A stretch of DNA of 64,000 bases from PGYR01 sp046290495 (GTDB lineage: Bacteria > Bacteroidota > Ignavibacteria > Kapaibacteriales > UBA2268). The notes under the pieces are model-generated. The model searched no databases, was not told the DNA's origin, and saw only the letters and a list, made by a program, of their open reading frames with translations. Each line of letters starts with the position of its first letter. Position 1 is the first letter of the stretch. This document shows positions 43,758 to 52,732 of the stretch, in pieces. The stretch lies in assembly GCA_046290495.1 (NCBI GenBank), contig JBKAGT010000005.1, positions 1,604,846 to 1,668,845 of the forward strand. The letters run 5' to 3'. The position numbers were made by a program, and so were the translations under genes.

Positions 43758-45374
43758 CTATTCTGTTACCACAACATTCTTTGACTGAACAATGGTATGG
43801 AACTTCTCATTCTCATCAAACACTGTTAGTGAAATGCTATATTTCCCTGGTATAGAGTAGGTATGAGCTGGCTCCATCTCATAGCTATATGTTCCATCGC
43901 CGAAGTTCCAGATATACCTCACAGCATTATCTGATGAGTAGTTTTTGAATTGAACGGTAAATGGAGCTTGACCGCTGAACACACCAAAGTCAAAAGACGC
44001 TTTCAATTTCTGGGTCACTTTCACTTGCTTTGTTATAGAGTCTTTATTTCCATATTCATCAGTAACTATTAGTTCAACATCATAATTCCCAGCTGAAGCA
44101 AATTTGTGCCCTGGGTGCCGTTCAGTCGACACACCTCCATCACCGAAATTCCATCGCCAGTCAGTCACTGCACCAAATGATTCGTCTGTGAAATGCAGCT
44201 CATAATTGGCTGTGTTCTTATAACTAAAATCTGCAGTAAGAGAGTCTGTTTTGAATACACTCAAATCATGTTTATACAATAATCCATCTTGCCCAACTGA
44301 TAGTGTATAGCCATCGCCAGTATTCATTACAAATCTACCGAGGTATGGGGCGACTACTCTCTCTCTTTTGACAACATTTTTTGAAGGATAGTGAATAGAC
44401 ATAATATTACAACTGTCACCTTCTCGTACAAATGCTACATCGACAGTTTTTTTATCTTCACTCCAATAAATTCCTATCGGGGTTTCATTACCATTTGTTG
44501 GATGTTTTGTGTACGTGTTTTTATTGTTATGGTCATAAAGGACTAAAGTATCTTTATACATTAGGGCTAGCACAGAGTCATTGATTAACTCTGTAAACAA
44601 GCTAGATTCACCAGTTGTAAGTCTTACCTTTCGCTCAAATGTAGAGTTAGTGTAAGTCATTATGTCAATAGAGTTTTCGTTATTATATTTACCTTCATGA
44701 TCATACACTATATTATTATCTGTGAAAACAAACAAGTCTTTACTTATATTTGTTCTTAACCCCAACAAATTTATTTCATTCATATGTCTTATTCTAATGC
44801 TGTCTGGCTTAGTTAAATCTATAAAATTTTTTGCTGTTACTCTCCAATCGTACGAACCATCTATTCTAATGTGATCATGCTGATCCAAAAACTGTTCATC
44901 TGTCAATGCATAGAAAAAGGGATTAGCATCTGAATCCGGAAATAAATCTCTCCCATCAGTAACCCACGTAAAGAGTGTTTCTGACTCATTATTTTTGTAA
45001 GCAATAATTGAATTTGTATGCCCGGTACGATGACCATATTCTATGGCTATTATCTTTGAACTGTCCGTTGGCGATAAATCCCAGTTCATATGGTAAAAAA
45101 AACCAGGAACAGAAACTGGATTTTGTTCTATTTTTTTAAAAACATTACCCGTTTCTTTATCTATAAACCAACCCCAAAATTGATATTTCCAAAAGATGTA
45201 ATTTCCATAGTCTCTGGGCACACCATAGCCATGGATATTGACATCAGATTTGAAATAATCATCAATTTCAGTCCAATTGGTTTCAACTGATATCTTATGA
45301 ATATCATCAATCATTTCATATCCCAATACAGAGCTGTAGCTGATAAGTATTATATTTAACAATAAGTATTTCAT
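43758..45374 (-). CDS. B-type array protein B2 (two PKD domains)
   Basis: 538 residues. Closest to B3: the N-terminal part keeps the scaffold GVPRDYGNYIFWKYQFWGWF, NGNETPIGIYWSEDKKTVDV and YLGRFVMNTGDGYTLSVGQD but varies between. PKD1 has DWRWNFGDGGVSTERHPGHK and PKD2 has YIWNFGDGTYSYEMEPAHTY. Ends NVVVTE. Overlaps A3 by 4 nt; its stop directly precedes the A4 ATG. Extracellular, function unknown. Confidence 0.8.
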   Translation of the reverse strand: MKYLLLNIILISYSSVLGYEMIDDIHKISVETNWTEIDDYFKSDVNIHGYGVPRDYGNYIFWKYQFWGWFIDKETGNVFKKIEQNPVSVPGFFYHMNWDLSPTDSSKIIAIEYGHRTGHTNSIIAYKNNESETLFTWVTDGRDLFPDSDANPFFYALTDEQFLDQHDHIRIDGSYDWRVTAKNFIDLTKPDSIRIRHMNEINLLGLRTNISKDLFVFTDNNIVYDHEGKYNNENSIDIMTYTNSTFERKVRLTTGESSLFTELINDSVLALMYKDTLVLYDHNNKNTYTKHPTNGNETPIGIYWSEDKKTVDVAFVREGDSCNIMSIHYPSKNVVKRERVVAPYLGRFVMNTGDGYTLSVGQDGLLYKHDLSVFKTDSLTADFSYKNTANYELHFTDESFGAVTDWRWNFGDGGVSTERHPGHKFASAGNYDVELIVTDEYGNKDSITKQVKVTQKLKASFDFGVFSGQAPFTVQFKNYSSDNAVRYIWNFGDGTYSYEMEPAHTYSIPGKYSISLTVFDENEKFHTIVQSKNVVVTE

Positions 45375-46624
45375 TCTATCACCATCACTTTTATTGTTCT
45401 TATATTATAGTCCTTATCAGAGAAAGTGACAAAATTCAGCCCTCTTTCTAAGATATATTTATTACTACCAACCTTAATCAATTCTTTTTGCTTTCCTAAG
45501 TAATCTGTTATAAAAATTAGTTCCGTATTATTTATCAGTTCTATCTCATTGTTGTATAAAAGAATCGAGTTGTTAGATTCCATTTCTACTGATGTTGGTA
45601 ACTCTGCCAGCTTAGTCCTATATATTGTTGAGTTGTTTGATGCAACGTAATAGTCATCACTTCCTATTGTATGTACATTATTGATTGGTGAAACACCTAA
45701 ATTATAATGAGGTAAATATTCGTAATCATTTTGATTTTCAAAGTTTTCTAAGGTATTCTGCACTAAATAGCCCTCTCTTGTGAAAATATTAACTGTGGAA
45801 TCATTTTTGTTTACATAAATAACTCTTTGGTTAGGAAGTGTAACACCTGGAATTTTGAAATCAAAAATTTCTCCCCATCTACTGTTAATCATAATTGCTC
45901 CTACACCGCGGTTTACAACCGAATAATATAATTTATTTTCGAGACTAAATATTAATAATGAATCCGTATTGTATCCATCTCTTTTTTCGGATAATCCATC
46001 TTTGGCATCTGCAAGATGTTTTGATATTCTCTCTCCATCATAACTATAATAATAAAGTCTAAAATTATACCATCTATCATCGAACATATTATAATATTCA
46101 TATAAATAGTATCTACCTCCAAAGAAATACTTTTGTTCATTTTTAACAATCGATAATAATTCAACATCATTCTCATTTGTCAAAGTAATAACCTCTTCTC
46201 CTAATTCTTTTGCTCTGAATTGAAATCTTCGCGGCGTTATAATCATATACTCCGAATAATCACCCGCAGACATGGCTCTTAGTTCCAAATCCGTATCAAT
46301 ACTCACATCTACCCAACTAGCCCCATAGTCAAAAGTACGATACACCAACCCCGAATCACCTATAGCAAATACTGTATGCGGGTCTTTGGAGTAAAGTTGG
46401 TTCAGCTTGGTGTTGCTCTCCAGTGCTATGTCCCAGCTGGCTCCATCATCCGTGGAGTGGTATATAGTATTTCCAGAGCGAGCGATGATAGTAGTTCCAT
46501 AGCCATAGACCTCATCTATATTCAAGCTATAGTACGGCAGCACAATAGGGGTGAGCTCTATTTGCTTTTCGGCATATAGCTGAATTGTAGCTATGACTAA
46601 TAATATAATTGTAAGGTTTCTCAT
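45371..46624 (-). CDS. A-type array protein A3 (YCF48-like, secreted)
   Basis: 417 residues. The constant N-terminal domain differs slightly (VLPYYSLNIDEVYGYGTTII), then the variable part is the most distinct of the family (LRAMSAGDYSEYMIITPRRF, YYLYEYYNMFDDRWYNFRLY). The C-terminus has ELIFITDYLGKQKELIKVGS and IRTIKVMVIE, as in A4. Zero spacing after B1 and ATGA overlap with B2. Function unknown. Confidence 0.72.
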   Translation of the reverse strand: MRNLTIILLVIATIQLYAEKQIELTPIVLPYYSLNIDEVYGYGTTIIARSGNTIYHSTDDGASWDIALESNTKLNQLYSKDPHTVFAIGDSGLVYRTFDYGASWVDVSIDTDLELRAMSAGDYSEYMIITPRRFQFRAKELGEEVITLTNENDVELLSIVKNEQKYFFGGRYYLYEYYNMFDDRWYNFRLYYYSYDGERISKHLADAKDGLSEKRDGYNTDSLLIFSLENKLYYSVVNRGVGAIMINSRWGEIFDFKIPGVTLPNQRVIYVNKNDSTVNIFTREGYLVQNTLENFENQNDYEYLPHYNLGVSPINNVHTIGSDDYYVASNNSTIYRTKLAELPTSVEMESNNSILLYNNEIELINNTELIFITDYLGKQKELIKVGSNKYILERGLNFVTFSDKDYNIRTIKVMVIE

Positions 46625-48241
46625 CTAATCTGTTACCACTACTTTTTTGGGTTGGACAAATGTATTGAAGTTTTCGTATTCATCTACTGCAGTAAGCGAT
46701 ACACTATATTGACCAGGGATAGTGTAAGTGTGAGCTGGCTCCATTTCATAGCTATATGTACCATCGCCGAAGTTCCAGATATACCTCACGGCATTCTCTG
46801 ATGAGTAGTTTTTGAATTGTAAGGTAAATGGCGCTTGCCCACTGAACACACTAAAGTCAAATGAAGGTCTTAAGAACTTCCTGACTATTACTTTTTGAGT
46901 TGTTGTGTCACTCAGATTATATTCATTTGTTACTATCTGCGTTACATCGTATTCACCACTTTCTTCGTAAGTGTGAATTGGATTCCTTTCTTCTGATATA
47001 TTACCATCACCGAAATCCCAACGCCACTCTTTTATAGCACCATAAGATGAGTCAATGAAAGCGATAGTATTATCATCTAGTAAATGATAGTCAAAACTGG
47101 CAGCTACACTATCGAATGTTAATATATCAAAATTGTGTTTATACAAATAATTGTTGTCCCCTATAGATAGGAATGAACCATCTTTCAGTTGCCCGATTGG
47201 TTGACCCAGATAGTAGTTCTTTTTATACCCATCAAAAAGTAATTTGCCTGTTTTATAATGAGAAGTTAATATATTATCGCCACTGATAATCGAAAATGTA
47301 TGGTATGTTGTATCCACATAAACCGACATAACATCTGCTCTTCTCTTGAATTCATGCTTATATACAGATTCTAAAGTTCTGTAATTGTAAACATTGATTG
47401 AGTCTCCATTGCTCATTACAACTAAAGAGTCATTTATGATTTTGTTAAAAAAGTTGCTTGTATATGAAGGAATACTTTGAACATGTTCAACTGTATCATA
47501 TCTCAACCTATATATTTCGTGGTCTCTTGTTTCATCATCATAACGTTCTGTATATACCTTAGCTATCAAATAATCACTCGTATTATTAATTGAGTAACTA
47601 TGCAAATTTGGTAACTGAGCATCAATAATACTATCTGTTGAACCTTGATATAGTTGCATTCTTCTAGATTTGAGATACCACCCTCTAATTGGAAATCTGC
47701 AGTCGAACTGAGTAAGAATTAAATTCTCATTCAATACTGATAGATTGCAATAAAACTCATCGTCAAATACTCTATTATCAAATTTACTGTACCATTCTTT
47801 GGTTAACTCAGTTTCACCATAGTACTTTGTGAGTAATCTACCTTTGATTCCTGAGATAGAATCGTGTAAAAAATACTCTATTATATATAGCTTGTTGGTA
47901 TCATTTTTTGATAATTGCCAATTTGAATATTGAATATCAGAATACCAATCACTTTTACCTTTGTTATACTCCATAATGGGCATACTTCTTTTTCTAAATA
48001 ATGAGCCATCATTTTTGTCAATGTAATACCCATCAAATCCAACCTTATAGAAATAAAAATTTGTATATTCAGTTATCGATCCATCTCTGGGTAATTTCAA
48101 ATCACTTCTCTGATGATCCTCTTCAACTGCCCATTCAGTACTTAGAGAAGAATCTGTCATCACCTCATGAAATATGAAATCTTCAGCACAATAAAGACTA
48201 CAATATGATAAAAATACTATTATAAATGCTATTCTATTCAT
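46625..48241 (-). CDS. B-type array protein B1 (two PKD domains)
   Basis: 538 residues, the most divergent B copy in its N-terminal 370 residues (AVEEDHQRSDLKLPRDGSIT; VYVDTTYHTFSIISGDNILT) although length and order of segments are kept. PKD1 EWRWDFGDGNISEERNPIHT has drifted; PKD2 YIWNFGDGTYSYEMEPAHTY is identical to B2 and B3. It overlaps A2 by 4 nt; its stop directly precedes the A3 ATG. Extracellular, function unknown. Confidence 0.8.
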   Translation of the reverse strand: MNRIAFIIVFLSYCSLYCAEDFIFHEVMTDSSLSTEWAVEEDHQRSDLKLPRDGSITEYTNFYFYKVGFDGYYIDKNDGSLFRKRSMPIMEYNKGKSDWYSDIQYSNWQLSKNDTNKLYIIEYFLHDSISGIKGRLLTKYYGETELTKEWYSKFDNRVFDDEFYCNLSVLNENLILTQFDCRFPIRGWYLKSRRMQLYQGSTDSIIDAQLPNLHSYSINNTSDYLIAKVYTERYDDETRDHEIYRLRYDTVEHVQSIPSYTSNFFNKIINDSLVVMSNGDSINVYNYRTLESVYKHEFKRRADVMSVYVDTTYHTFSIISGDNILTSHYKTGKLLFDGYKKNYYLGQPIGQLKDGSFLSIGDNNYLYKHNFDILTFDSVAASFDYHLLDDNTIAFIDSSYGAIKEWRWDFGDGNISEERNPIHTYEESGEYDVTQIVTNEYNLSDTTTQKVIVRKFLRPSFDFSVFSGQAPFTLQFKNYSSENAVRYIWNFGDGTYSYEMEPAHTYTIPGQYSVSLTAVDEYENFNTFVQPKKVVVTD

Positions 48242-49491
48242 TCTATTATCACCTTCTTAATTATGTATTTATTACCTTCAGCGAATTTGAGTATATGCAT
48301 ACCATCCTCTAGTTCAATTGTCCTCTCATCAATTTGCTTTAAGCTACTTTTTTGTCCCAGATAGTTCGTTGCATTTATTAACTCATATCTATTTTCAAAT
48401 ATTACTTTATTTCCACTGATTGAGATTGATGTTTCATTTTCTTGATTTATATTAGTTTGAATGCTTACAAATTTTGCTTTGTAAACTCGTGAGCTATCAC
48501 ATGCTAAATAATACTGGTTGTCAAAAGTTTGGAATACATGATTTATGAAAGGTATCTCTAAATTTTGGTGTTCTATATTTGTTAACCCTAATTTCGTATT
48601 TAAATCATTATAGTCCAACCATGCCCAATTACCATTTCTAGTCACTATTACCAGTGAACTATCTTTTACCCCTACATACTGAATTGTATCCGAATTAAAG
48701 ATTATACCTGGGTAGTTTGAGAATTCATATAGAACTCCAAGAGATTCAAAAGTGAGACCAGCAGAGTTAATTCTAGGATTATTTCCAGTAAAAATAAGTC
48801 CTAATTTGCTAGGAAATATTTGAAAATTGTAAGATACTTTATACTTAAAAAGTTTATCAGTCACACCAAAATCATCGTATTCAAAACAAAACAATGAGTC
48901 TCCGTTGAATGTATAATAATTTAACCAATAATCATATGTGTATTCATCGTCAACAAAACCATCTAACACTTTATAGTGACTGGTAGAATACCAATAGTTG
49001 CTTTCAGAGTATTTGACAGAATTTATAGATCTAGAGTTATAGTTACTAATTGCTTTATATTCAGAAATCATGTCTTTCTTAAAATAACCTATAGTATGCT
49101 TTGTTACCACATAATACTCACTGTAATTTTTCGCTGCCATTTTATTCATACTTAGGCTTGTCTCGTGACTTACATCAAACCAAGTCGCACCATAGTCAAA
49201 AGTACGATAAACCAATCCCGAATCACCTATAGCAAAAACCGTGTGTGGATCTTTAGAGTACAGTTGGTTCAACTTAGTCTCACTCTTTAGAGCTATGTCC
49301 CAGCTGGCACCATCATCGGTGGAGTGGTAGATTGTATTGCCAGAGCGAACGATTATAGTAGCGCCATAGCCATATACCTCGTCTATGTTTAAGCTGTCAT
49401 AGGGCAGAACAATAGGGGTGAGTTCTATCTGCTTCTCGGCAAATAAACCAGAATTAGTTAAAAGAATTGAAACAAAGATTATATACTTCAT
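48238..49491 (-). CDS. A-type array protein A2 (YCF48-like, secreted)
   Basis: 417 residues. Constant domain as in the others, with IVRSGNTIYHSTDDGASW and VYRTFDYGATWFDVSHETSL. The next 60 residues (KMAAK ... VVTKHTIGYFKKDM) and the last 110 (HVFQTFDNQYYLACDSSRVY to IIKKVIIE) match A1, while the middle differs. The end (TIELEDGMHILKFAEGNKYI, then IKKVIIE) looks most like a T9SS-type sorting tail. Joined to A1 and B1 by 4-nt overlaps. Function unknown. Confidence 0.72.
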   Translation of the reverse strand: MKYIIFVSILLTNSGLFAEKQIELTPIVLPYDSLNIDEVYGYGATIIVRSGNTIYHSTDDGASWDIALKSETKLNQLYSKDPHTVFAIGDSGLVYRTFDYGATWFDVSHETSLSMNKMAAKNYSEYYVVTKHTIGYFKKDMISEYKAISNYNSRSINSVKYSESNYWYSTSHYKVLDGFVDDEYTYDYWLNYYTFNGDSLFCFEYDDFGVTDKLFKYKVSYNFQIFPSKLGLIFTGNNPRINSAGLTFESLGVLYEFSNYPGIIFNSDTIQYVGVKDSSLVIVTRNGNWAWLDYNDLNTKLGLTNIEHQNLEIPFINHVFQTFDNQYYLACDSSRVYKAKFVSIQTNINQENETSISISGNKVIFENRYELINATNYLGQKSSLKQIDERTIELEDGMHILKFAEGNKYIIKKVIIE

Positions 49492-50753
49492 TCTATTATC
49501 ATCTTTTTAATAAGACACTTATTACTCTTGGCGAACTTGAGTATATACATACCTTTTTCTAATTCTATTGTCTTTTCATCTATTTGCTTATAAATGATTT
49601 GTTGTCCAAGGTAGTTGTATGCATTTATTAACTCATAACCATTTTCCAATACAACACTATTACCCCTGATTGAGATTGATTTTTCATTTTCTTGATTTAT
49701 ACTGGTTGGAATACTTACAAATTTTGCTTTGTAAACACGAGAACTGTCACATGCTAAATAATATTGATTGTCATAAGTTTGGAATACATGGTTGATATTA
49801 GGAGTACCGAGTTCACTATATTCTACCTCATCTGGAGAAACAAAATCTTCTTCAATTTCTGTGTAGTGCATCCAAACCCAAAGGCCATGTTTAGTGATCA
49901 CATTCAAAGTATCATTTGTTAAATCTATATGATTGATAGTATCTCCTTTTATCATCATACCTCCAGCATCACCATAATGCTCATACAGCGAAAATAATCT
50001 ACCGAAAGAAATTCCTGCTGAATGAACGTCAGGACTATTTCCTGTGAAAAGTATTCCATATTCTGTTGGAAAAATATTAAAGTTATAGGAAATATATCTA
50101 TCAAATTTATCCTCTGGCACCCTATATTCGTCATGCTTGAAAGAATGAAGTACTTCTCCCGTAAATTGATAGTATGGCAACCAAAACTCATTATAAGTTT
50201 CCCTTACTAAATCATCATATTCACAGTACTTATAAAAATCTGTACAATACCAATACCCAGTTTTAGCGTATTTTAAAGAAAAGATAGTTTTATAACTATA
50301 ATTACTAATTGCTTTATATTCCGAAAACATGTCTTTCTTGAAATAACCTATAGTATGCTTAGTTACAACAAAATACTCGCTGTGATCTTTCGCTGCCATT
50401 TTATTCATACTTAGGTTTGTCTCGTGACTAACATCAAACCAAGTCGCTCCATAATCAAAAGTACGATACACCAATCCCGAATCACCGATAGCAAATACTG
50501 TATGCGGGTCTTTGGAGTAGAGTTGGTTCAGCTTGGTGCTGCTCTCTAGGGCTATATCCCAGCTGGCTCCATCATCGGTGGAGTGGTATATGCTATTTCC
50601 TGAGCGAGCGATTATGGTCGCTCCATAGCCATAGACCTCATCTATGTTCAAACTGTCATACGGCAGCACAATAGGGGTAAGCTCTATTTGCTTTTCGGCA
50701 CTAGATGTTGAAAAGGTAAGAATAAATAAAAATGTAAGTAGTGTAGTCTTCAT
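49488..50753 (-). CDS. A-type array protein A1 (first gene of the array)
   Basis: 421 residues from the ATG at 50753 (MKTTLLTFLFILTFSTSSA, signal peptide); an earlier in-frame ATG at 50798 adds a Cys/Arg-rich stretch that would ruin the signal. Constant domain (KQIELTPIVLPYDSLNIDEV...), then A2-like flanks around a distinct middle (FKHDEYRVPEDKFDRYISYN). Ends CLIKKMIIE. First gene of the array operon, so its promoter should lie in 50754-50879, shared with the divergent gene at 50880. Not followed by a B gene, unlike A2-A4. Confidence 0.72.
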   Translation of the reverse strand: MKTTLLTFLFILTFSTSSAEKQIELTPIVLPYDSLNIDEVYGYGATIIARSGNSIYHSTDDGASWDIALESSTKLNQLYSKDPHTVFAIGDSGLVYRTFDYGATWFDVSHETNLSMNKMAAKDHSEYFVVTKHTIGYFKKDMFSEYKAISNYSYKTIFSLKYAKTGYWYCTDFYKYCEYDDLVRETYNEFWLPYYQFTGEVLHSFKHDEYRVPEDKFDRYISYNFNIFPTEYGILFTGNSPDVHSAGISFGRLFSLYEHYGDAGGMMIKGDTINHIDLTNDTLNVITKHGLWVWMHYTEIEEDFVSPDEVEYSELGTPNINHVFQTYDNQYYLACDSSRVYKAKFVSIPTSINQENEKSISIRGNSVVLENGYELINAYNYLGQQIIYKQIDEKTIELEKGMYILKFAKSNKCLIKKMIIE

Positions 50754-50879
50754 ATTTTTAAAGACACATGAACACCAAAAACGTCTCCAAGATGACAAAG
50801 TTTTTTTAATCCATCCTATTTCTATAATAATTTTCTTTTTGTAGTTTGTGTGCTTAGATAAACATATTTAATTTTGAAT

Positions 50880-51635
50880 ATGAAAGTTATTACACTACTT
50901 GTCATGTTAATATTACCATTTAGTATCTTTTCAGAAGAGCAAGATTTGGTAGAGCACACAATCACGTTCAAGTCTCAGTTTAACCAATACAAGGATGAGC
51001 TAAACTATGGGTTAGTTTATAGTGGTGTTAACTTGGGAGTGGGCTATACCTATCTTCAAAGTAATGAAAATGCTCTTTTTGAATACTCACCAGAGCTTGG
51101 TTTCGGTGCTAGTTTTAATAAAGGTATCGGCGTAGCTTGGAGGCTCAGACCTATAGATATAAACTATGGTTGGACTGTTACTGATATTGATAACAAACCA
51201 TTCTATTTGGGGATGTATGTTCAGACTAATTACGGCGTACAACTCTATCCAGAGCTACGTAGTGGTCATTCTGCCTGGATGACTAGTTTCGAAATTGGGC
51301 CTATGGTATCATTCATACTCAATATTCTAGAAAGAGATATTAATATAAACTTCACTACTTCTGTAGCAGGTGTAACTTCCAGACCAGAGCTACAGCCTGA
51401 GAGCCATTTTTATTCTCTTTCTCTAAATGATTTTATCAAAGATGCTCATAGCAATCTTGAGTTCGGAATGTCTAACAAATTCTACCATACACAATTGGGA
51501 CTGACTTTATTAAGGGAAACAGATGAAAGATTTTCTTTCGGATATGAGCTAGAAATTTTCTCCTATTACCAAACACCATCTTTTCACTTTGTTAACCATT
51601 CGTTGAATTTTAACCTGATTATAGGTGAATTATGA
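50880..51635 (+). CDS. outer-membrane beta-barrel-like protein
   Basis: 251 residues from the ATG at 50880; a TTG two codons earlier is possible. Signal peptide (MKVITLLVMLILPFSIFSEE), then alternating aromatic strands typical of a small barrel (LVYSGVNLGVGYTYLQSNEN, IGVAWRLRPIDINYGWTVTD, FSFGYELEIFSYYQTPSFHF). No specific family recognised. It is divergent from the A/B array, and its stop overlaps the ATG of the serine hydrolase gene (ATGA), so those two are co-translated. Confidence 0.68.
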   Translation: MKVITLLVMLILPFSIFSEEQDLVEHTITFKSQFNQYKDELNYGLVYSGVNLGVGYTYLQSNENALFEYSPELGFGASFNKGIGVAWRLRPIDINYGWTVTDIDNKPFYLGMYVQTNYGVQLYPELRSGHSAWMTSFEIGPMVSFILNILERDININFTTSVAGVTSRPELQPESHFYSLSLNDFIKDAHSNLEFGMSNKFYHTQLGLTLLRETDERFSFGYELEIFSYYQTPSFHFVNHSLNFNLIIGEL

Positions 51636-52726
51636 AACTAAGTAAGTTATATTTACTCCTTCTATTGGTACTAATATCTAATGGTTGCTTGGTAAATGAT
51701 GAGCTAAACAAACCTTATGAAAGTTTTGTTCCTCAGGACATTGGTGATGGCTTAGAAATTTCAACTCCATCTGAGGAAAATATTGACCCAGATGCTCTAG
51801 AACAAATATACATAGAATTATATGATGCTGAAGATTTATGGTCATTGAGAAGTATGTTGGTTTTCAGAAACGGTAAATTAGTTGCCGAATCATATCTGAA
51901 GGACGAAAACCACATTGTCGAAAAGAACTTAATATGGTCATGCACAAAACAAGTAATGGGAGTCTTGACTGGAATAGCACTCGAGCAACAATTAATATCA
52001 AGACTTTCGGATTCAATAGGTACTTATCTCAATTTCACTGAATCTTCTCAGTCAGAAAAGTATGGCATTACGATAGAGGATTTACTAACTATGAGATCAG
52101 GCATTGGATATAGTAATGATGGATTAGGAGGAGAGACTGACTTGCTATTAAGAAAGATTCCGGAAAAAATGACAGAATTCATACTTGATTTGCCACAGAA
52201 ATATATACCAGGAAAGGAATTTGATTATAAAGATGGCGACCCAAATCTACTCTCTGCAGTAATACAAAATATGGCAAAAAAACCTACCGACGAGTGGGCT
52301 AACGAAGTGCTGTTTAGCAAAATTGGTTTCAAAAATTATGATTGGGTGAGATACAAAGACGGAACTACTTTTGGTGGCTTCGGTTTAGTTACTACTCCAC
52401 GTGAATTATCAAAAATCGCACAATTAGTAGCTGACAGTGGGCGATGGAAAGGAGAACAAATAGTTAGTTCAGACTGGATTAACTCTATGCTTAGTGAGCA
52501 AGCCAATGTAAAAGACTCTGACTTTTCATTTGGATATTATTGGTGGTTAGATAAAACAAGGAATATTCAATTCATGTGGGGACACGGTGGTCAATTTGCA
52601 TTCATTGTGCCAGATAAAGATATGATTGTAGTGATGACATCTATACCAAACACACAAGGCGATTACCAAATAGATGCAAACGAAGCACTAAAAGTTGTAG
52701 ATAAGATAATAGAAATTAGTCAATAG
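51632..52726 (+). CDS. serine hydrolase lipoprotein (beta-lactamase/DD-peptidase fold)
   Basis: 364 residues. Signal with lipobox LISNGC (about Cys19). Class C beta-lactamase-like domain: SxxK in IWSCTKQVMGVLTG (about residue 103), the segment EFDYKDGDPNLLSAVIQ in the position of the Tyr motif, and HGGQ in MWGHGGQFAFIVPDKD for the KTG-like third motif. Such proteins (EstB/AmpC-like) act as esterases, amidases or peptidases rather than true lactamases. Lipid-anchored in the envelope; ATGA overlap with the barrel gene. Substrate unknown. Confidence 0.85.
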   Translation: MKLSKLYLLLLLVLISNGCLVNDELNKPYESFVPQDIGDGLEISTPSEENIDPDALEQIYIELYDAEDLWSLRSMLVFRNGKLVAESYLKDENHIVEKNLIWSCTKQVMGVLTGIALEQQLISRLSDSIGTYLNFTESSQSEKYGITIEDLLTMRSGIGYSNDGLGGETDLLLRKIPEKMTEFILDLPQKYIPGKEFDYKDGDPNLLSAVIQNMAKKPTDEWANEVLFSKIGFKNYDWVRYKDGTTFGGFGLVTTPRELSKIAQLVADSGRWKGEQIVSSDWINSMLSEQANVKDSDFSFGYYWWLDKTRNIQFMWGHGGQFAFIVPDKDMIVVMTSIPNTQGDYQIDANEALKVVDKIIEISQ

Positions 52727-52732
52727 GAATTA

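Larger units (their letters stand above)
39649..50753 (-). repeat. tandem array of alternating A- and B-type genes
   Basis: Eight co-oriented genes in the order A1-A2-B1-A3-B2-A4-B3-A5 (transcribed right to left). A starts recur at 40887, 43757, 46624 and 49491, that is every 2870, 2867 and 2867 bp; A1 begins 1262 bp further on. A-to-next junctions overlap by 4 nt (ATGA); B-to-A junctions have zero spacing (stop TAG followed directly by ATG). Constant DNA covers the 3' part of B, the junction and the first 300 or so bp of A; the 3' part of A and 5' part of B vary. Confidence 0.92.
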
